Assembly: GCA_030686995.1 (NCBI GenBank)
Contig: CM060706.1
Location: forward strand, 138,967,005-139,031,004
Source: Artemisia argyi
Lineage: Eukaryota > Streptophyta > Magnoliopsida > Asterales > Asteraceae
DNA: 64,000 bases
Reading direction: 5' to 3'
Every line of letters starts with the position of its first letter. Position 1 is the stretch's first letter. Made by a program: the position numbers and the translations under genes. The notes beneath the pieces were generated by a model. The model searched no databases. It saw only the letters and a program-made list of their open reading frames with translations, and was not told the DNA's origin. Positions 1 to 10,166 of this stretch are shown piece after piece.

Positions 1-396
1 AATAAAACCATCTTTGTTTTGATCAAATACATCAAAAGCTTGTTTCACTTCATCCAATCTTGGTTGCTCATCTTCAAAAATATTAAACAAGTCATTAGAA
101 GTCATCACCTCGGGCACCTTCTCGCCTTCGGGATGGCAAAAAACACCTAAATTCGCCATTATTAGCTCCACGTCGTCTCTTTGGACACATGCATCGTCCA
201 CAATGTTCTTGTTGGTGAAGGAAACGTGTGTTTTCGACAATTTGGAATCATGTTTAACGACCGAAATCTCTGAGCGTTCAAGCGAAAACGGGATGGAAAC
301 ATTAGATGTTGAGAAAAACTTCATGATTAGGGTTACTCGGTTGAGAATTATATGCAAGAAAAAGTATTGGATCAATTCGAGTATCATGAAGCTCAT
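1..396 (-). CDS. Calmodulin-like EF-hand protein, CML45/46 type (partial, C-terminus outside window)
   Basis: Reading the minus strand from an ATG at 396-394 gives 132 open codons that run off the window start. The N-terminus (about residues 1-25) is hydrophobic and could be a membrane anchor or signal segment. A serine-rich linker and an acidic stretch follow. The last visible residues, FDVFDQNKDGFI, are the start of a canonical EF-hand loop with calcium-coordinating D, N and D at positions 1, 3 and 5. The layout (hydrophobic start, long variable linker, then an EF-hand preceded by an EVKQAFDVFD-like helix) matches calmodulin-like proteins of the CML45/46 group, which act as calcium sensors. 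A second in-frame ATG lies at 324-322; the upstream one is used because an in-frame TAA lies further upstream and no ATG intervenes. The remaining EF-hands should lie left of base 1. Confidence 0.8.
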   Translation of the reverse strand, partial: MSFMILELIQYFFLHIILNRVTLIMKFFSTSNVSIPFSLERSEISVVKHDSKLSKTHVSFTNKNIVDDACVQRDDVELIMANLGVFCHPEGEKVPEVMTSNDLFNIFEDEQPRLDEVKQAFDVFDQNKDGFI

Positions 397-936
397 GGTT
401 AAGAATATTGTTATGGTATATATATATGATAAAAAGAACGTGTTAGATTACTTGCAAAGAAAGTTTTATGAGTTTAAATAAGGAATATGTGTTGTGATAG
501 ATTTGTGCTCGATCGACTTTATATGAGATTTGTGTTCAAAGTGTGTACGTAAGATATGGTCAATTGTCAAAAGTTTGCGGCGAAAAAAGTCTTTAAGGAA
601 AGTAGGAAGAAGAATTCTTATGGTTAAATTAATCAGCCGACTTTGACTCCAAGAAAAAAGGTTATAAGTTTAGAGTAGCTATGCTACTATGACTTGTACG
701 TTATGCATGAAAGTTATTTATTGTTTTGGATTAGTTGATTATAAGATTCCAAGAAAAGGTCTTTTTGTATTATTTAAATCTTCGTTGAAGGTGTGTATCG
801 ATTTCGTGATACGCGGGGTTAAGCACTATTTTTTGTTTGGAAGTTAACCACTTACTTTGAAGGTTCGTTTTTTCCACTTCTGTTTTTGGTAATAAATGTT
901 CAAGGAAATAAAGGAGATGTTTCTTTTGAATGATAA
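397..936. other. Intergenic, upstream of the CML gene
   Basis: AT-rich sequence with no credible coding signal. It should contain the promoter of the minus-strand CML gene. The only translated stretch, near the CML start, is a shadow of that gene on the other strand. Confidence 0.5.
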
Positions 937-1133
937 GACTATGTTTGACAAAGAGTTATGAGCAGCAGCCACAAGTCACTGCTCACAGCTCACACGCATT
1001 AAAAAAATGAGCTTTTTTAAAAAATAACAAAGATCATAGTTTTCACGCTAAACAAACACTAAAAATAAAAAAACTCATCTTTCATCGCTCATCGCCCAAA
1101 AAAACTTCAAAAAGCTTTGCGCCAAACATAACC
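937..1133. mobile_element. Tourist/PIF-like MITE, 197 bp, TSD TAA
   Basis: The ends are imperfect terminal inverted repeats: GACTATGTTTGAC on the left, and GGTTATGTTTGGC read inward from the right. They are flanked by TAA at 934-936 and 1134-1136. The interior has many GAGCTTTTT and TCATCGCTC-like motifs. The element at 5579-5783 has related ends and interior in the opposite orientation, so the two belong to one family. Confidence 0.65.
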
Positions 1134-1136
1134 TAA

Positions 1137-2408
1137 AGGTGTTGCAAGTATAGAAAATATTATATGTTTGATTTATATATTTTTCTGTGCAGCACTGGAG
1201 CCAGAAAAAATTATGATTGATGAAGCAAACTTTGATAATTTTTATAAACTACACTATAAATTGGTTTATTAGAGTATTACAAAAATAGTTAAATATTTTA
1301 AAACTTTACACTATAACTTTTTTCGCTATGAGGCATGTGCCTTGCCCCCTCCTATCTTCGCCTTTGCCGTGTACTCAAAACGTTAAAATGTATTAGTTGC
1401 GTGCATCTACAGATAATACTAGACGAGTACTCGTGCATAACAACGGAATTTATAGCGGCATATAGTTATAGCAATATTTTGGTACACAATACATTTAACC
1501 AAAATATTATAACTTTATACCGCTTTAAAATCTCGTTGCTATGTACGTGTACTTGTCTAGTATTAATAAACAGTTTTTCGGTTTCATGTATTATCAAGTC
1601 AACTTTTAAATTAATATATTCTCAAGTCAACTATTTTATTAAATATATAACACCTCGCCATTTGAGATGTATGTTCTTGAACAACTTTAAGATAACCAGA
1701 TATAATCACATTATAACTCATATTTTCAGCCACTTATAATTTTGTATTTTTCAAATGTCGGCTCTAAAATCAGTGAACATAGAACATGAACGATGAAGAC
1801 TGTCAAGATTCAAGACATCGATGTTAGTTTTTTGTTTATGATGTGTTATTTTTTCCACGCCAACTTATTTAGGTAATTTGGTTAGGTTCTAATTGTGGAC
1901 CACATATTTTGTTGAGGTGTAGAATTTGTAATATGAAATGATGGACATGATGTATAATAGCAATGGGATACAAGAGTGTCTTGGTAGAAATTATAGCGTG
2001 CCTGATGACATCAATAAGGATGAACTCTTGTGTGGTAACCACACATTTCACTATCATATTAGGAGTTTTGTATGCATATAGATCCACTTCAAATGGATTT
2101 TGACCTGTTAGGGTATAAAATATGACCCAAATTGACCAACTAGTTAAGGGGTAAAATGATCGACTCTAGATCAACCTTTAGAATTTGTTTTTTTTGATAC
2201 ATAAAAACTGTATGTTGCAACTTTAGACTAAAGATCAGTTCCAAAATGCAAACTAAACATACAATTCTAGATCAACGTCTAGAATCTGTTTATCGATGCA
2301 TATGTATACATATTCATGATACCGAGAGCCACATAAAGTTTTATGACGAGATGGACTGTCAAATTCTTTTGCTAATATAATCTATTTTTATTGATATTTC
2401 GTTTCTAG
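1137..2408. other. Intergenic DNA with possible transposon remnants
   Basis: No gene recognised. Around 1190-1350 a motif (CACTGGAGCCAGAAAAAATT, later GCCCCCTCC) resembles the ends of a common plant non-autonomous transposon with GGGGTGGAGCC-type termini, but I could not pair the ends or find a duplication. The 134-codon frame at 1335-1739 has AT-driven composition and no recognisable domain. Confidence 0.4.
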
Positions 2409-2547
2409 GATGCTATTAATTCAACGTCATCTATGGATCCAACAAAAGTGCTTTCTAGGTTCGTATACGAGCACAAATACAAGGAGAGCTTTTATTGCTG
2501 CCCTGCAAAGAAGTGATGTATGGATTGTTTCCTGGTTATGCTCTCAG
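2409..2547 (+). pseudogene. VCS-like: Decayed exon of a VARICOSE/EDC4-like gene
   Basis: A single exon-like block is bounded by a 3' splice-like TTTCTAG and a 5' splice-like CTCTCAG/GTA. The first half reads SSMDPTKVLSRFVYEHKY. After a frameshift, the other frame reads AFIAALQRSDVWIVSWLCSQ. In family terms this is the conserved C-terminal segment of VARICOSE (plant EDC4, scaffold of the mRNA-decapping complex), where a DPTKELSRL-type motif precedes ALQRSDVSIVSWLCSQV. No neighbouring VCS exons were found on either side. With the frameshift, this is an isolated fossil exon, probably left by a transposed or captured gene fragment. Confidence 0.65.
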
Positions 2548-3310
2548 GTATTTTTTTTTTCTCTCCAAAGTTTTTATGATTTTATAATAATCTGAGTTGC
2601 ATAAGTGCGGGTTATAGCCCTATTGTTACCAATACTTTTGTGCATGACATTAACAAACACTACTTTTGATTTTGATTGTTTATTTATTACAAGCAAATGA
2701 GCAATGAAGATAACATGTGTTATTCTGTTAACAAGTTGCCCTTCATGTCATCATATGTGGATAAATTCAGTGCTTAATGAACCAGATGCTACTTGATGTC
2801 TTGCTATGAGATTTTCGTAAATATTATGAATGATGCCAATGTCAAAAAAGTTCCAAACATATGTGACAGTTTTACTTTGGATAAATTAGTTAAGGAAATG
2901 CTTTTATCCAATTAGAAAAGGAAAAGGTAACCTAGAAACATTGATATAAATGGGTCCGGTTTTGGTTGGTACTTGCCTATTCTCAAAATGTTTTTATTTT
3001 TCTATTTTAAGTAAAATATGAAAAAAAGTGACAATAGTAAAAAGTAAATTGACCCGTTAGACCCGCCTAGACCCGTTGGGTAATTGTTAGATAATTGTAA
3101 TTTCTATCAAATAACTAATTGGACGCATGTATAATATTGCTAATGTACGAGTGTCAATAACTTGTCACGTTGGTAGGTGGTGGCCGCGATAGAGTCATGA
3201 CTGCTCTTATATTAGTAACTTATATGAATGTGCTTTTTGACTCGAGTGTTATCATATTTGTTGTTGAAGTCCTCATGTCCAATGGAGTAGTGATATAGGT
3301 TTGCGAGATC
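2548..3310. other. Intergenic, nothing recognised
   Basis: AT-rich DNA. I looked for the exon that follows the SWLCSQV segment in VARICOSE genes and did not see it. No other coding or repeat signal stands out. Confidence 0.4.
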
Positions 3311-3313
3311 TTA

Positions 3314-4322
3314 GGGGACGTTTAATATGAGTGAATCGTAAAGAATGGAAATGCGGAAGAGAATAGAATAGCAGAGAAAGAGAATATAACTCAAGAAAGA
3401 GGATTGACTCGTCTGTTTGGTATAGCTCGAGAATTGACACGAGAATTATGATTCTTTTGTTTGGTTGTGTCATGTAGTAGAATGGAAATGTATCTAATTA
3501 ACAAAATTGTCTATAACAACAATAAAACATTGTGGGTTATTTCAAACAAAGAAATTGAATAAAATGATCAGGTATACTTCAAAATAAAAATAAAATAATC
3601 AGTTAGATTCATGACAAAAATGATCAAATAAAACACGTTGATTATTAATCAAATAAAGACTTATAACATTGTTCTGCTGTGAATTACTACACCATGTTGT
3701 TACAAGAGTACATTATACAGAGTATTAAAAATACATTGAATAAGAAAATGAGGAGCACATTTGATAGTAACATTGTGTTTTTCTAAATACCAATTTCCAA
3801 CCATCTGATCCATTAAACGCTTCAAAACCGAATTAGGACCATCAATTGAGCGAGTTCAATTTCAATAGCATCCTCAAGTAAATAAGAAGTGAAATGAAAG
3901 AATTACTCATAGTACATAGTGGTTGTGTATTTCTGTATTTCTCAACTAGAACAGACGATGATGAGCAATATAGGATATGAGGATTTGGAGACTTGAGTGA
4001 AAACCCAGATAGATTAATAATCACCAAAGAAAAAAACTAGTCTAGGGTTAGGTAGGTGTTTTAAGTTTCACTTGGAATGCGCCTTGCACGTGAATTTCCC
4101 TTTAAAACCCTTGTAATTTTTAGTTTGACCCTCATTCCTACTATGAATCACCCTCAAGTTTATTTTATCATTCATGCTGTTTCTCCGCTTTTTATAAAGA
4201 ATGAAAATGGTGGAAAGATAATCACATATTGATTCTAGGTTCTCATTCTAAGTTGCTAACAAACACGAGAAAACCTCCGATTCCCTTCTCATCATTCCAT
4301 TCACTCCTACCAAACGTCATCA
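3314..4322. mobile_element. Non-autonomous TIR element of about 1 kb (PIF/Harbinger-like)
   Basis: The left end GGGGACGTTTAATATGAGTG pairs with the right end, which read inward is TGATGACGTTTGGTAGGAG followed by TGAATGG. Both are next to TTA (3311-3313 and 4323-4325). The interior is non-coding. Three-base TTA duplications and GACGTTTGG-like ends suit the PIF/Harbinger superfamily. The terminal base or two are uncertain. Confidence 0.55.
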
Positions 4323-4325
4323 TTA

Positions 4326-5474
4326 GTTTGTTTAAATGCTAGATAAACTAATGATGGTCTTAAAATAAGACAATAAAGTGTTTGGATTGTTGGTTGTTCT
4401 ATTAGGAAACATATGAGCCAGAGAATTGCAAGAGCTAGCATAATGGAGAAAAAGAAAGAGGGGCGGAATATGATCTTACAGGACCAAAGACTACAAGATA
4501 TGCGAACATTCTGAAGTTCTTTATATGCTAGAATCGTATGATTGGTTATATGTTGTTTGTACAATTATATTTTCTTTTACATGATTTATACTTCAATTCA
4601 TTCACTAATTTTGCAATTCAAAATTTGTGTTGTACCATAGTATGTTAGTCTTGATTTTCTTATATGTAATAAAATCATTAATCTAAGAGATGTTCATTTT
4701 GAAATCGAGTCTTCTAATCGGGTAATTAAAAGTCAAAATTGGCGTAAATTTGATCAAACATATTTAAATTTCATCCTGCAAATGTATTTGTATAAAAACA
4801 CATGTCGATTTTTTAAAGAAAAAGACAAAAAAAAAAAGTAAAAAATTAATAAAACTTTAGTTGTTAAAATTTTAAATAACTTATATAGTGACTAAAATAA
4901 ATTTATTAGTATCCATGTTTTTTAATAATTTTATAAATTTAATAAATACTTTGAAAAAAAACATATACATTGTTACTATTAATAAAGATTATTATCACTA
5001 TATATTAAATATTGTATATGAACGGTATTATATATATCAAAATGAAAGCACGAATTATTGTGGTAAATAAATGAATACACAAAATTGTATATATACGAAC
5101 GACCCATGTTATTTTTCTTTATCAGATTATAAGTAAGGAACTCCGCAAAAGTATTTTTTTTTATTAATGACATTCAATAACGACTCATGTTATTCTTTTT
5201 TATAAGTTTAATCCGTGAGTGCCGAATTTCAAAATTAAATACAAATAAAATAATTACTAGCAAGAATAGAAATATCAAAATGAAGGTACAACCTCATTGG
5301 TTATTGTGAGAAGAAAATAAATACACGAGATTGTACATATAGCAGCGACACATATAATTACTCTTTAAAGTTTAAATAATGATATCCAAAAAAGTTTATT
5401 CCCGGTGAAATATGTGGTTTACTAAGATCTTACCAAAGAAATCTTGAAATGACCTTCGACAGAGCTATAAACCG

Positions 5475-5476
<2 letters not shown>
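4326..5476. other. Intergenic AT-rich DNA
   Basis: No gene or clear repeat boundary. The short open frames in this stretch are AT-rich, lack recognisable domains and look random. Two similar passages (5035-5130 and 5270-5360, with AAAATGAAAGCAC/AAAATGAAGGTAC followed by ATAAATACAC) suggest an old local duplication. Confidence 0.4.

Positions 5477-5540
<64 letters not shown>
5477..5540. repeat. (TA)n microsatellite, 64 bp
   Basis: Uninterrupted alternating TA. Unlike the (TA)n runs near 24.6, 51.4, 51.9, 54.8 and 55.2 kb, it has no Micron-like palindromic MITE next to it. Confidence 0.95.
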
Positions 5541-5541
<1 letters not shown>

Positions 5542-5578
5542 CAATCAATTATCTTAGATTTTAGGGATTTTATATCTA

Positions 5579-5783
5579 GGCTACGTTTGGCGCGAAGCTT
5601 TTTAGGGAGATGAGCGGTGAGCAATGAGCTTTTTGATTTTTATTGTTTGTTTGACAAAGAAACAGTGAGCTTTGCTATTTTTTAAGAATGCTCGTTTTTC
5701 CAATACTTCTTTAAGAAGCTGTGAACGATGAACTATGAGCTATGGCTACCGCACACAACTCACTGCTACTACGAAACACACCC
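5579..5783. mobile_element. Tourist-like MITE, 205 bp, TSD CTA
   Basis: The left end GGCTACGTTTGGCGCG and the right end (inward GGGTGTGTTTCGTAG) are imperfect inverted repeats flanked by CTA at 5576-5578 and 5784-5786. The interior GAGCTTTTT, GAGCAATGAGC and AAGAAGCTGTGAACG motifs match the element at 937-1133 in inverse orientation. Confidence 0.6.
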
Positions 5784-5847
5784 CTAATGTAACATGATAT
5801 TACAAAATGTTGAGGAAAGTAGTTTAATGTGTTAATTATATTTTATA

Positions 5848-6099
5848 CTACCTCCATCTCATAAAACCTGTCAACTTTGACTTTTTTAAGTTTTTTATTT
5901 TCAACTTTAACATTAAATATTTTTGTTTGCATTCTATAGCATTTAATGAAAAATATATGAATAGATTACAATTTAAATATATTTTTATTGGTATATTTTT
6001 CATGAAGTATTATATAACGCAAACAAAAATATTTAATGTTAAAGTTAAAAAAGAAAAACTTAAAAAGTTAAAGTGGATAATTTTTATGAGACAGATCGG
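5848..6099. mobile_element. Stowaway-like (Tc1/mariner) MITE, 252 bp, TSD TA
   Basis: The ends CTACCTCCATCTCATAAA and (inward) CCGATCTGTCTCATAAA match the CTCCCTCCRTCYCATAAA-type Stowaway terminus and are flanked by TA (5846-5847, 6100-6101). The interior is close to a perfect hairpin: TTGACTTTTTTAAG pairs with CTTAAAAAGTTAAAG, and AAATATTTTTGTTTGC pairs with GCAAACAAAAATATTT. The 96-codon open frame across it is a by-product of the hairpin. Confidence 0.85.
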
Positions 6100-6188
6100 T
6101 AACTATTTTTTACTTTTTGAACCACATAGTACTTGGGTACTACATACTCTAAAGTCAAAACTAAATATTTCATTTATAAATCATATAA

Positions 6189-6563
6189 GGGTCTGCTTGA
6201 TTTGTAGATGGGTTTAGATTAGGATTTGAATTTAAATGTAAAGTTATAGATTTGGATTTGGATTATGAGAGAGAAAAATACAATTAAATAATATATTGTT
6301 TATATTCTAAATGAATATAATTTATGAATTCAAAAATATTAATTTTTTGAAAATAAATAAAAAAAAAATATTAGTGGAGGAGAATAAAATGGGGCTCACA
6401 TAAAAATAAAAGAAAAGTTAAAAGTAGGGGGAGTGGTAGGGAATTCTACACTTCCTTAAACTTGGTATTCATCCTCAATTGTGGAGCCCACTCATACATA
6501 CAAACACTTATTTTTTACTTTCAATCCAAAACTATTTTGAAAGGAGCTCAACAAAACGGGCCC
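6189..6563. mobile_element. Tourist/PIF-like MITE, 375 bp, just upstream of the PPR gene
   Basis: The terminal repeats GGGTCTGCTTGATTTG and (inward) GGGCCCGTTTTGTTGA fit the GGGCCTGTTTGG-type PIF/Tourist consensus. TAA flanks both ends (6186-6188, 6564-6566). The right end lies 195 bp before the preferred PPR start codon, so the element sits in the promoter or 5' leader of that gene. Confidence 0.8.
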
Positions 6564-6758
6564 TAAGTGGCTAAGTATATAACCATTGGGCTAATACTAC
6601 TAGTTTCGCTTTTGAACCATTAAGCATTAACCATTCCAGTGGGCCTTAAGTTCTCCACCCATAATCTAACTCACAAAAACACAACCATAGTTGAAAAAAA
6701 CCCGAACAGAACAACAACAACAACAAAATCAAGAACAAGAACAACCTTAAACTATGTG

Positions 6759-9700
6759 ATGCTCTTCACTCTCAAACGTACGACTTCTAACTTGACAACA
6801 AAGGTAACTCATCTTGTCACTCTTATCTCACTCAAACACATCTCTTCTTCAACTGGTCGCACAAATTCAATCCTAGCCAAATGTTCACATCTTTTAAATA
6901 ATAAAAATGAACCCTCAATTGCTAATGCATCTATTCAACAATTACTTCTTAATATCTCAAATATAAACCCCAAAACCACCCGCAAATCATGGAGAAAAAA
7001 TGAAATAAAACCTCAAGATTTTCATGAATTATTATTGGGTTTTGAGTCTTGTGATGAAAAGTTGTTGCTTGATGTTAAAAAGATTGAATCTTTATTGGCT
7101 ATTTTTAAAAGGGTTAGTCTTAAGCATGTTGATGAGTCTTTTAGGATTATGGTTGGGTTGTTGGTTCGGGTCGGGTTGTTTAAGGATGCTGAATGGGTAC
7201 TTTTGGAAATGGATAAACAAGGAGTTTTGTTGGATGATATTGGGATTTACTGTAAATTGATTGAGTGGTATGTTGGTGTTGATGAGTTAGGAAAGTGTGT
7301 TGAGCTGTATGATAAGATGAGGGGATTAGATTTGGTTCCGTCGGTGTCATGTTACGGGAGTTTGGTTGAGTATCTTGTTTGTAGGGGTGAATGTGAGTTG
7401 GTTTTACGCGTTTATGATGATATGGCGCGGTATTGTGTGGTGGAAAAGGGTGTCTATGAGAAAGTGGTTCGAGTGCTATGTAGAGCCGGGAAAGTTCAAG
7501 AGTCGCGAAATTTGATAAAGAGGACTTTTGTTTGTGGACTTAAACCAACGTCTTTAGTTCTAGATGAGATTGCGAGTGGATACTGTGAGAAAAAAGATTA
7601 TGATGACTTGTTGAGTCTTTTTGCTGAGATGGATTCTGTTCCTGGTATTGTGGTTGGGAACAAGATCATACAGTCAATGTGTCAAAACTTGGGAGCAGAA
7701 GAAGCATTTGAATTTGTGAAAAAATTAGAGCGGTTGTGTTTCACCCCTGATGCTATAACCTTTGGGATCTTGATTGGGTGGAGTTGCAAAGAAGGAAATT
7801 TGAAAGATGCCTTTTGTTATCTCGGGGATGTTTTGTCCAGAGGCCTAAAACCTCATAAAAACTCATATAATGTTATCATTAGTGTGGTTTTTAAACAAGG
7901 TATGTGGAATCATGCCAAGGACATTGTTCTCGAAATGGAAGATGAGGGTGGAACGGTTGATATGTCGACATATAGAGTTCTTTTAGCAGGGTATTGCAAA
8001 AGTAGACAATTTGACGAGGTTAAGATGACAATCGAGAAGATGGTAAATAAAAGATTAATTGAATTGTCACAGTTACAAGATCCTATAGTAAAAGCGTTTT
8101 TATTGTTGGGTATTGATCCATTGGCTGTTAGAGTAAGGAGGGACAATGATGTGGCGTTTTCAAGAACCGAGTTCTATGATAGCATGGGGAATGGACTCTA
8201 TTTAGAAGGTAATGTAGTTGACTTTGACCAAACTATGATAAACTTGCTTGACGATTCAATGATTCCTGATTATAATCGTCTTATAGTGAACGATAGTGGT
8301 CTTACTACTATTGACGAATTGGTTCATTGGGGCCAAGAAGTATCTCTTTCTACTTTTTCGACACTAGTGAAGAAGTTCCATGCATCTAATTCAGGTTTTA
8401 AAACAATTACCACTCTCTTGGAACATATGCCGCATTTACACGATGAGCTTGATGAAGAAACCCTCAATTTGCTTGTTCAAGCACATGTTAAAAGGGGTTT
8501 TATTGATAAAGCAAAGAAAGTATACAATGAAATGGTCAAGAAGAACTTGAAAATCAAGAACAAGACATATTCTGCTATAGTGACAGGTGTATGCAAAAAA
8601 GGGAACTCAAAGGACCTTCATGACTGCTGGGATTTAGTCCAAAATAAGAACTGGTTGCCTACACTGAGTGATTATAGAATCCTAATGTATGCTTTATGCC
8701 AGAATGATATGGTGATGGAAGCCTTATCTCTTTTTGAACGAGCAATAGTGGATTACCCACACGAATCTCTGGAGATCTTTTATGGTTTTCTTGAGAAACT
8801 TTGTGGAATAGGTTCAACTGAAGTTGCCCATGTTTTGTTGGAGGAGCTTTTAGAAAGGGGCTATGACTTGGATCAGGTAGCTTATAGCCATATTCTACAC
8901 GGGCTTTGCAAGGAGAAGCATTTTTTAAAAGCTTTTGCTATGTCAAAGACAATGTTAGCAAAGAATATAGTTCCTGATACAGACATTTATAATGTTTTGC
9001 TTCATGGGTATTGTATGGCCAAAGACTTGATAAAAGTCAAAGAGGTGATTGGTGCAATCTTAAAGAAGAACATAACCATCTCTATTTCTAGTTACAGTAA
9101 GTTGGTGTCTCTGATGTGCAACGGGGGTCGATCCCATTTTGCTATATCGGTAAAAGATCTAATGGTCAAACAAAGTTCACATATATCAGTGTATAATATC
9201 CTGATTTTCCATCTTTTTGCCTCCAGAAACATTTTATTAGTCGATAGGCTTTTGTGTGAAATTCAAGAAAAGGGATTGGAATTTGATATTGTCACTTATA
9301 ACTATCTCGTGTACGGATTCTCTCAGTGTAAGCCTGTATCACGTTCCCTTGGCTACTTAACAGAAATGATGTCTAAAGAGCTGAAACCAAGTAATCGATC
9401 TTTACGAGCTGTAATAAGATCAGATCTAAAAGATGGTGTATTCAATCAAGTCTTGAAATTGAGTCAACAAATGCAAACTAGAGGTTGGGTTCATTGTTCC
9501 ACCTTTCAGAACAAAGTAGTTATGGGCTTTTTGAAGACTGGCAAGCTTCAAGAAGCTATAAACTTTCTTGACAAGATGGCTATCAAAGATCTCGTTCCTG
9601 ATAACATAAACTATGATATTATAATCAAGCAGATGTGTCGTTATGGAAGAAAGGACAAAGCTTTTGATCTTCTTGACACTATGTTAAAGAAAGGTAACAT

Positions 9701-10166
9701 CCCGGATTCAACCAGCTATGACTGTTTAATTCAAGACTTGTGTGTTTCCCATAGGTTAGAAGAAGCTTTTGATCTGTATACCGAAATGTTGATCAGGAAA
9801 CTTAAGCCAGACATCAAAACAAATGAAGTTGTAACTGAAAAGCTTTGTGAATCTGGAAGAACATTAGAGGCGGAAAAGGTAATCAATATTATGATCTGTA
9901 TAGGAGAGCAACCTAGCGAGGTGATGTTTAGGTCAGTGGTTAGTAGGTATCGTTCTGAAAGGAATTATGGCAAGGCTTCTGAGCTTCTACAAAGGATGCA
10001 ACAGTTTGGGTACAAACCTGACTTTGAGACTCACTGGTCTCTTATAAGCACTTTAAGCAGGTTTAGTAGTAGAGATAAAGACGACAATAGTAGTAACTTT
10101 CTGTCAAGACTTCTTTCTGAAAGTGGGTTTATGCCGAAGAAGGACGTGGATCCAAAATCAAAGTAA
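6759..10166 (+). CDS. P-class pentatricopeptide repeat protein, probably mitochondrial
   Basis: One uninterrupted intronless frame of 1,135 codons from the ATG at 6759. An in-frame ATG at 6639 would add 40 Thr/Lys-rich residues encoded partly by CAACAA repeats typical of a leader. I prefer 6759 because it starts with MLFTLKRTTSNLTTK, a basic, Ser/Thr-rich, acid-free sequence like a mitochondrial presequence. The rest is a near-continuous run of 35-residue helix-turn-helix PPR units, roughly two dozen, seen as repeated phrases such as YNVLLHGYC, YSHILHGLCKE and YDCLIQDLC followed by EAF. No E or DYW editing extension is present, so this is a P-class protein, a family that binds specific organellar RNAs for processing, stability or translation. 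Length and layout recall the Arabidopsis At5g15280 type; that orthology is my guess. The gene looks intact. Confidence 0.9.
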   Translation: MLFTLKRTTSNLTTKVTHLVTLISLKHISSSTGRTNSILAKCSHLLNNKNEPSIANASIQQLLLNISNINPKTTRKSWRKNEIKPQDFHELLLGFESCDEKLLLDVKKIESLLAIFKRVSLKHVDESFRIMVGLLVRVGLFKDAEWVLLEMDKQGVLLDDIGIYCKLIEWYVGVDELGKCVELYDKMRGLDLVPSVSCYGSLVEYLVCRGECELVLRVYDDMARYCVVEKGVYEKVVRVLCRAGKVQESRNLIKRTFVCGLKPTSLVLDEIASGYCEKKDYDDLLSLFAEMDSVPGIVVGNKIIQSMCQNLGAEEAFEFVKKLERLCFTPDAITFGILIGWSCKEGNLKDAFCYLGDVLSRGLKPHKNSYNVIISVVFKQGMWNHAKDIVLEMEDEGGTVDMSTYRVLLAGYCKSRQFDEVKMTIEKMVNKRLIELSQLQDPIVKAFLLLGIDPLAVRVRRDNDVAFSRTEFYDSMGNGLYLEGNVVDFDQTMINLLDDSMIPDYNRLIVNDSGLTTIDELVHWGQEVSLSTFSTLVKKFHASNSGFKTITTLLEHMPHLHDELDEETLNLLVQAHVKRGFIDKAKKVYNEMVKKNLKIKNKTYSAIVTGVCKKGNSKDLHDCWDLVQNKNWLPTLSDYRILMYALCQNDMVMEALSLFERAIVDYPHESLEIFYGFLEKLCGIGSTEVAHVLLEELLERGYDLDQVAYSHILHGLCKEKHFLKAFAMSKTMLAKNIVPDTDIYNVLLHGYCMAKDLIKVKEVIGAILKKNITISISSYSKLVSLMCNGGRSHFAISVKDLMVKQSSHISVYNILIFHLFASRNILLVDRLLCEIQEKGLEFDIVTYNYLVYGFSQCKPVSRSLGYLTEMMSKELKPSNRSLRAVIRSDLKDGVFNQVLKLSQQMQTRGWVHCSTFQNKVVMGFLKTGKLQEAINFLDKMAIKDLVPDNINYDIIIKQMCRYGRKDKAFDLLDTMLKKGNIPDSTSYDCLIQDLCVSHRLEEAFDLYTEMLIRKLKPDIKTNEVVTEKLCESGRTLEAEKVINIMICIGEQPSEVMFRSVVSRYRSERNYGKASELLQRMQQFGYKPDFETHWSLISTLSRFSSRDKDDNSSNFLSRLLSESGFMPKKDVDPKSK

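Noticed and set aside
1335..1739. 134-codon frame as a possible gene
   Set aside because: Cys/Ile/Tyr-rich AT-driven composition, no domain, no exon context.
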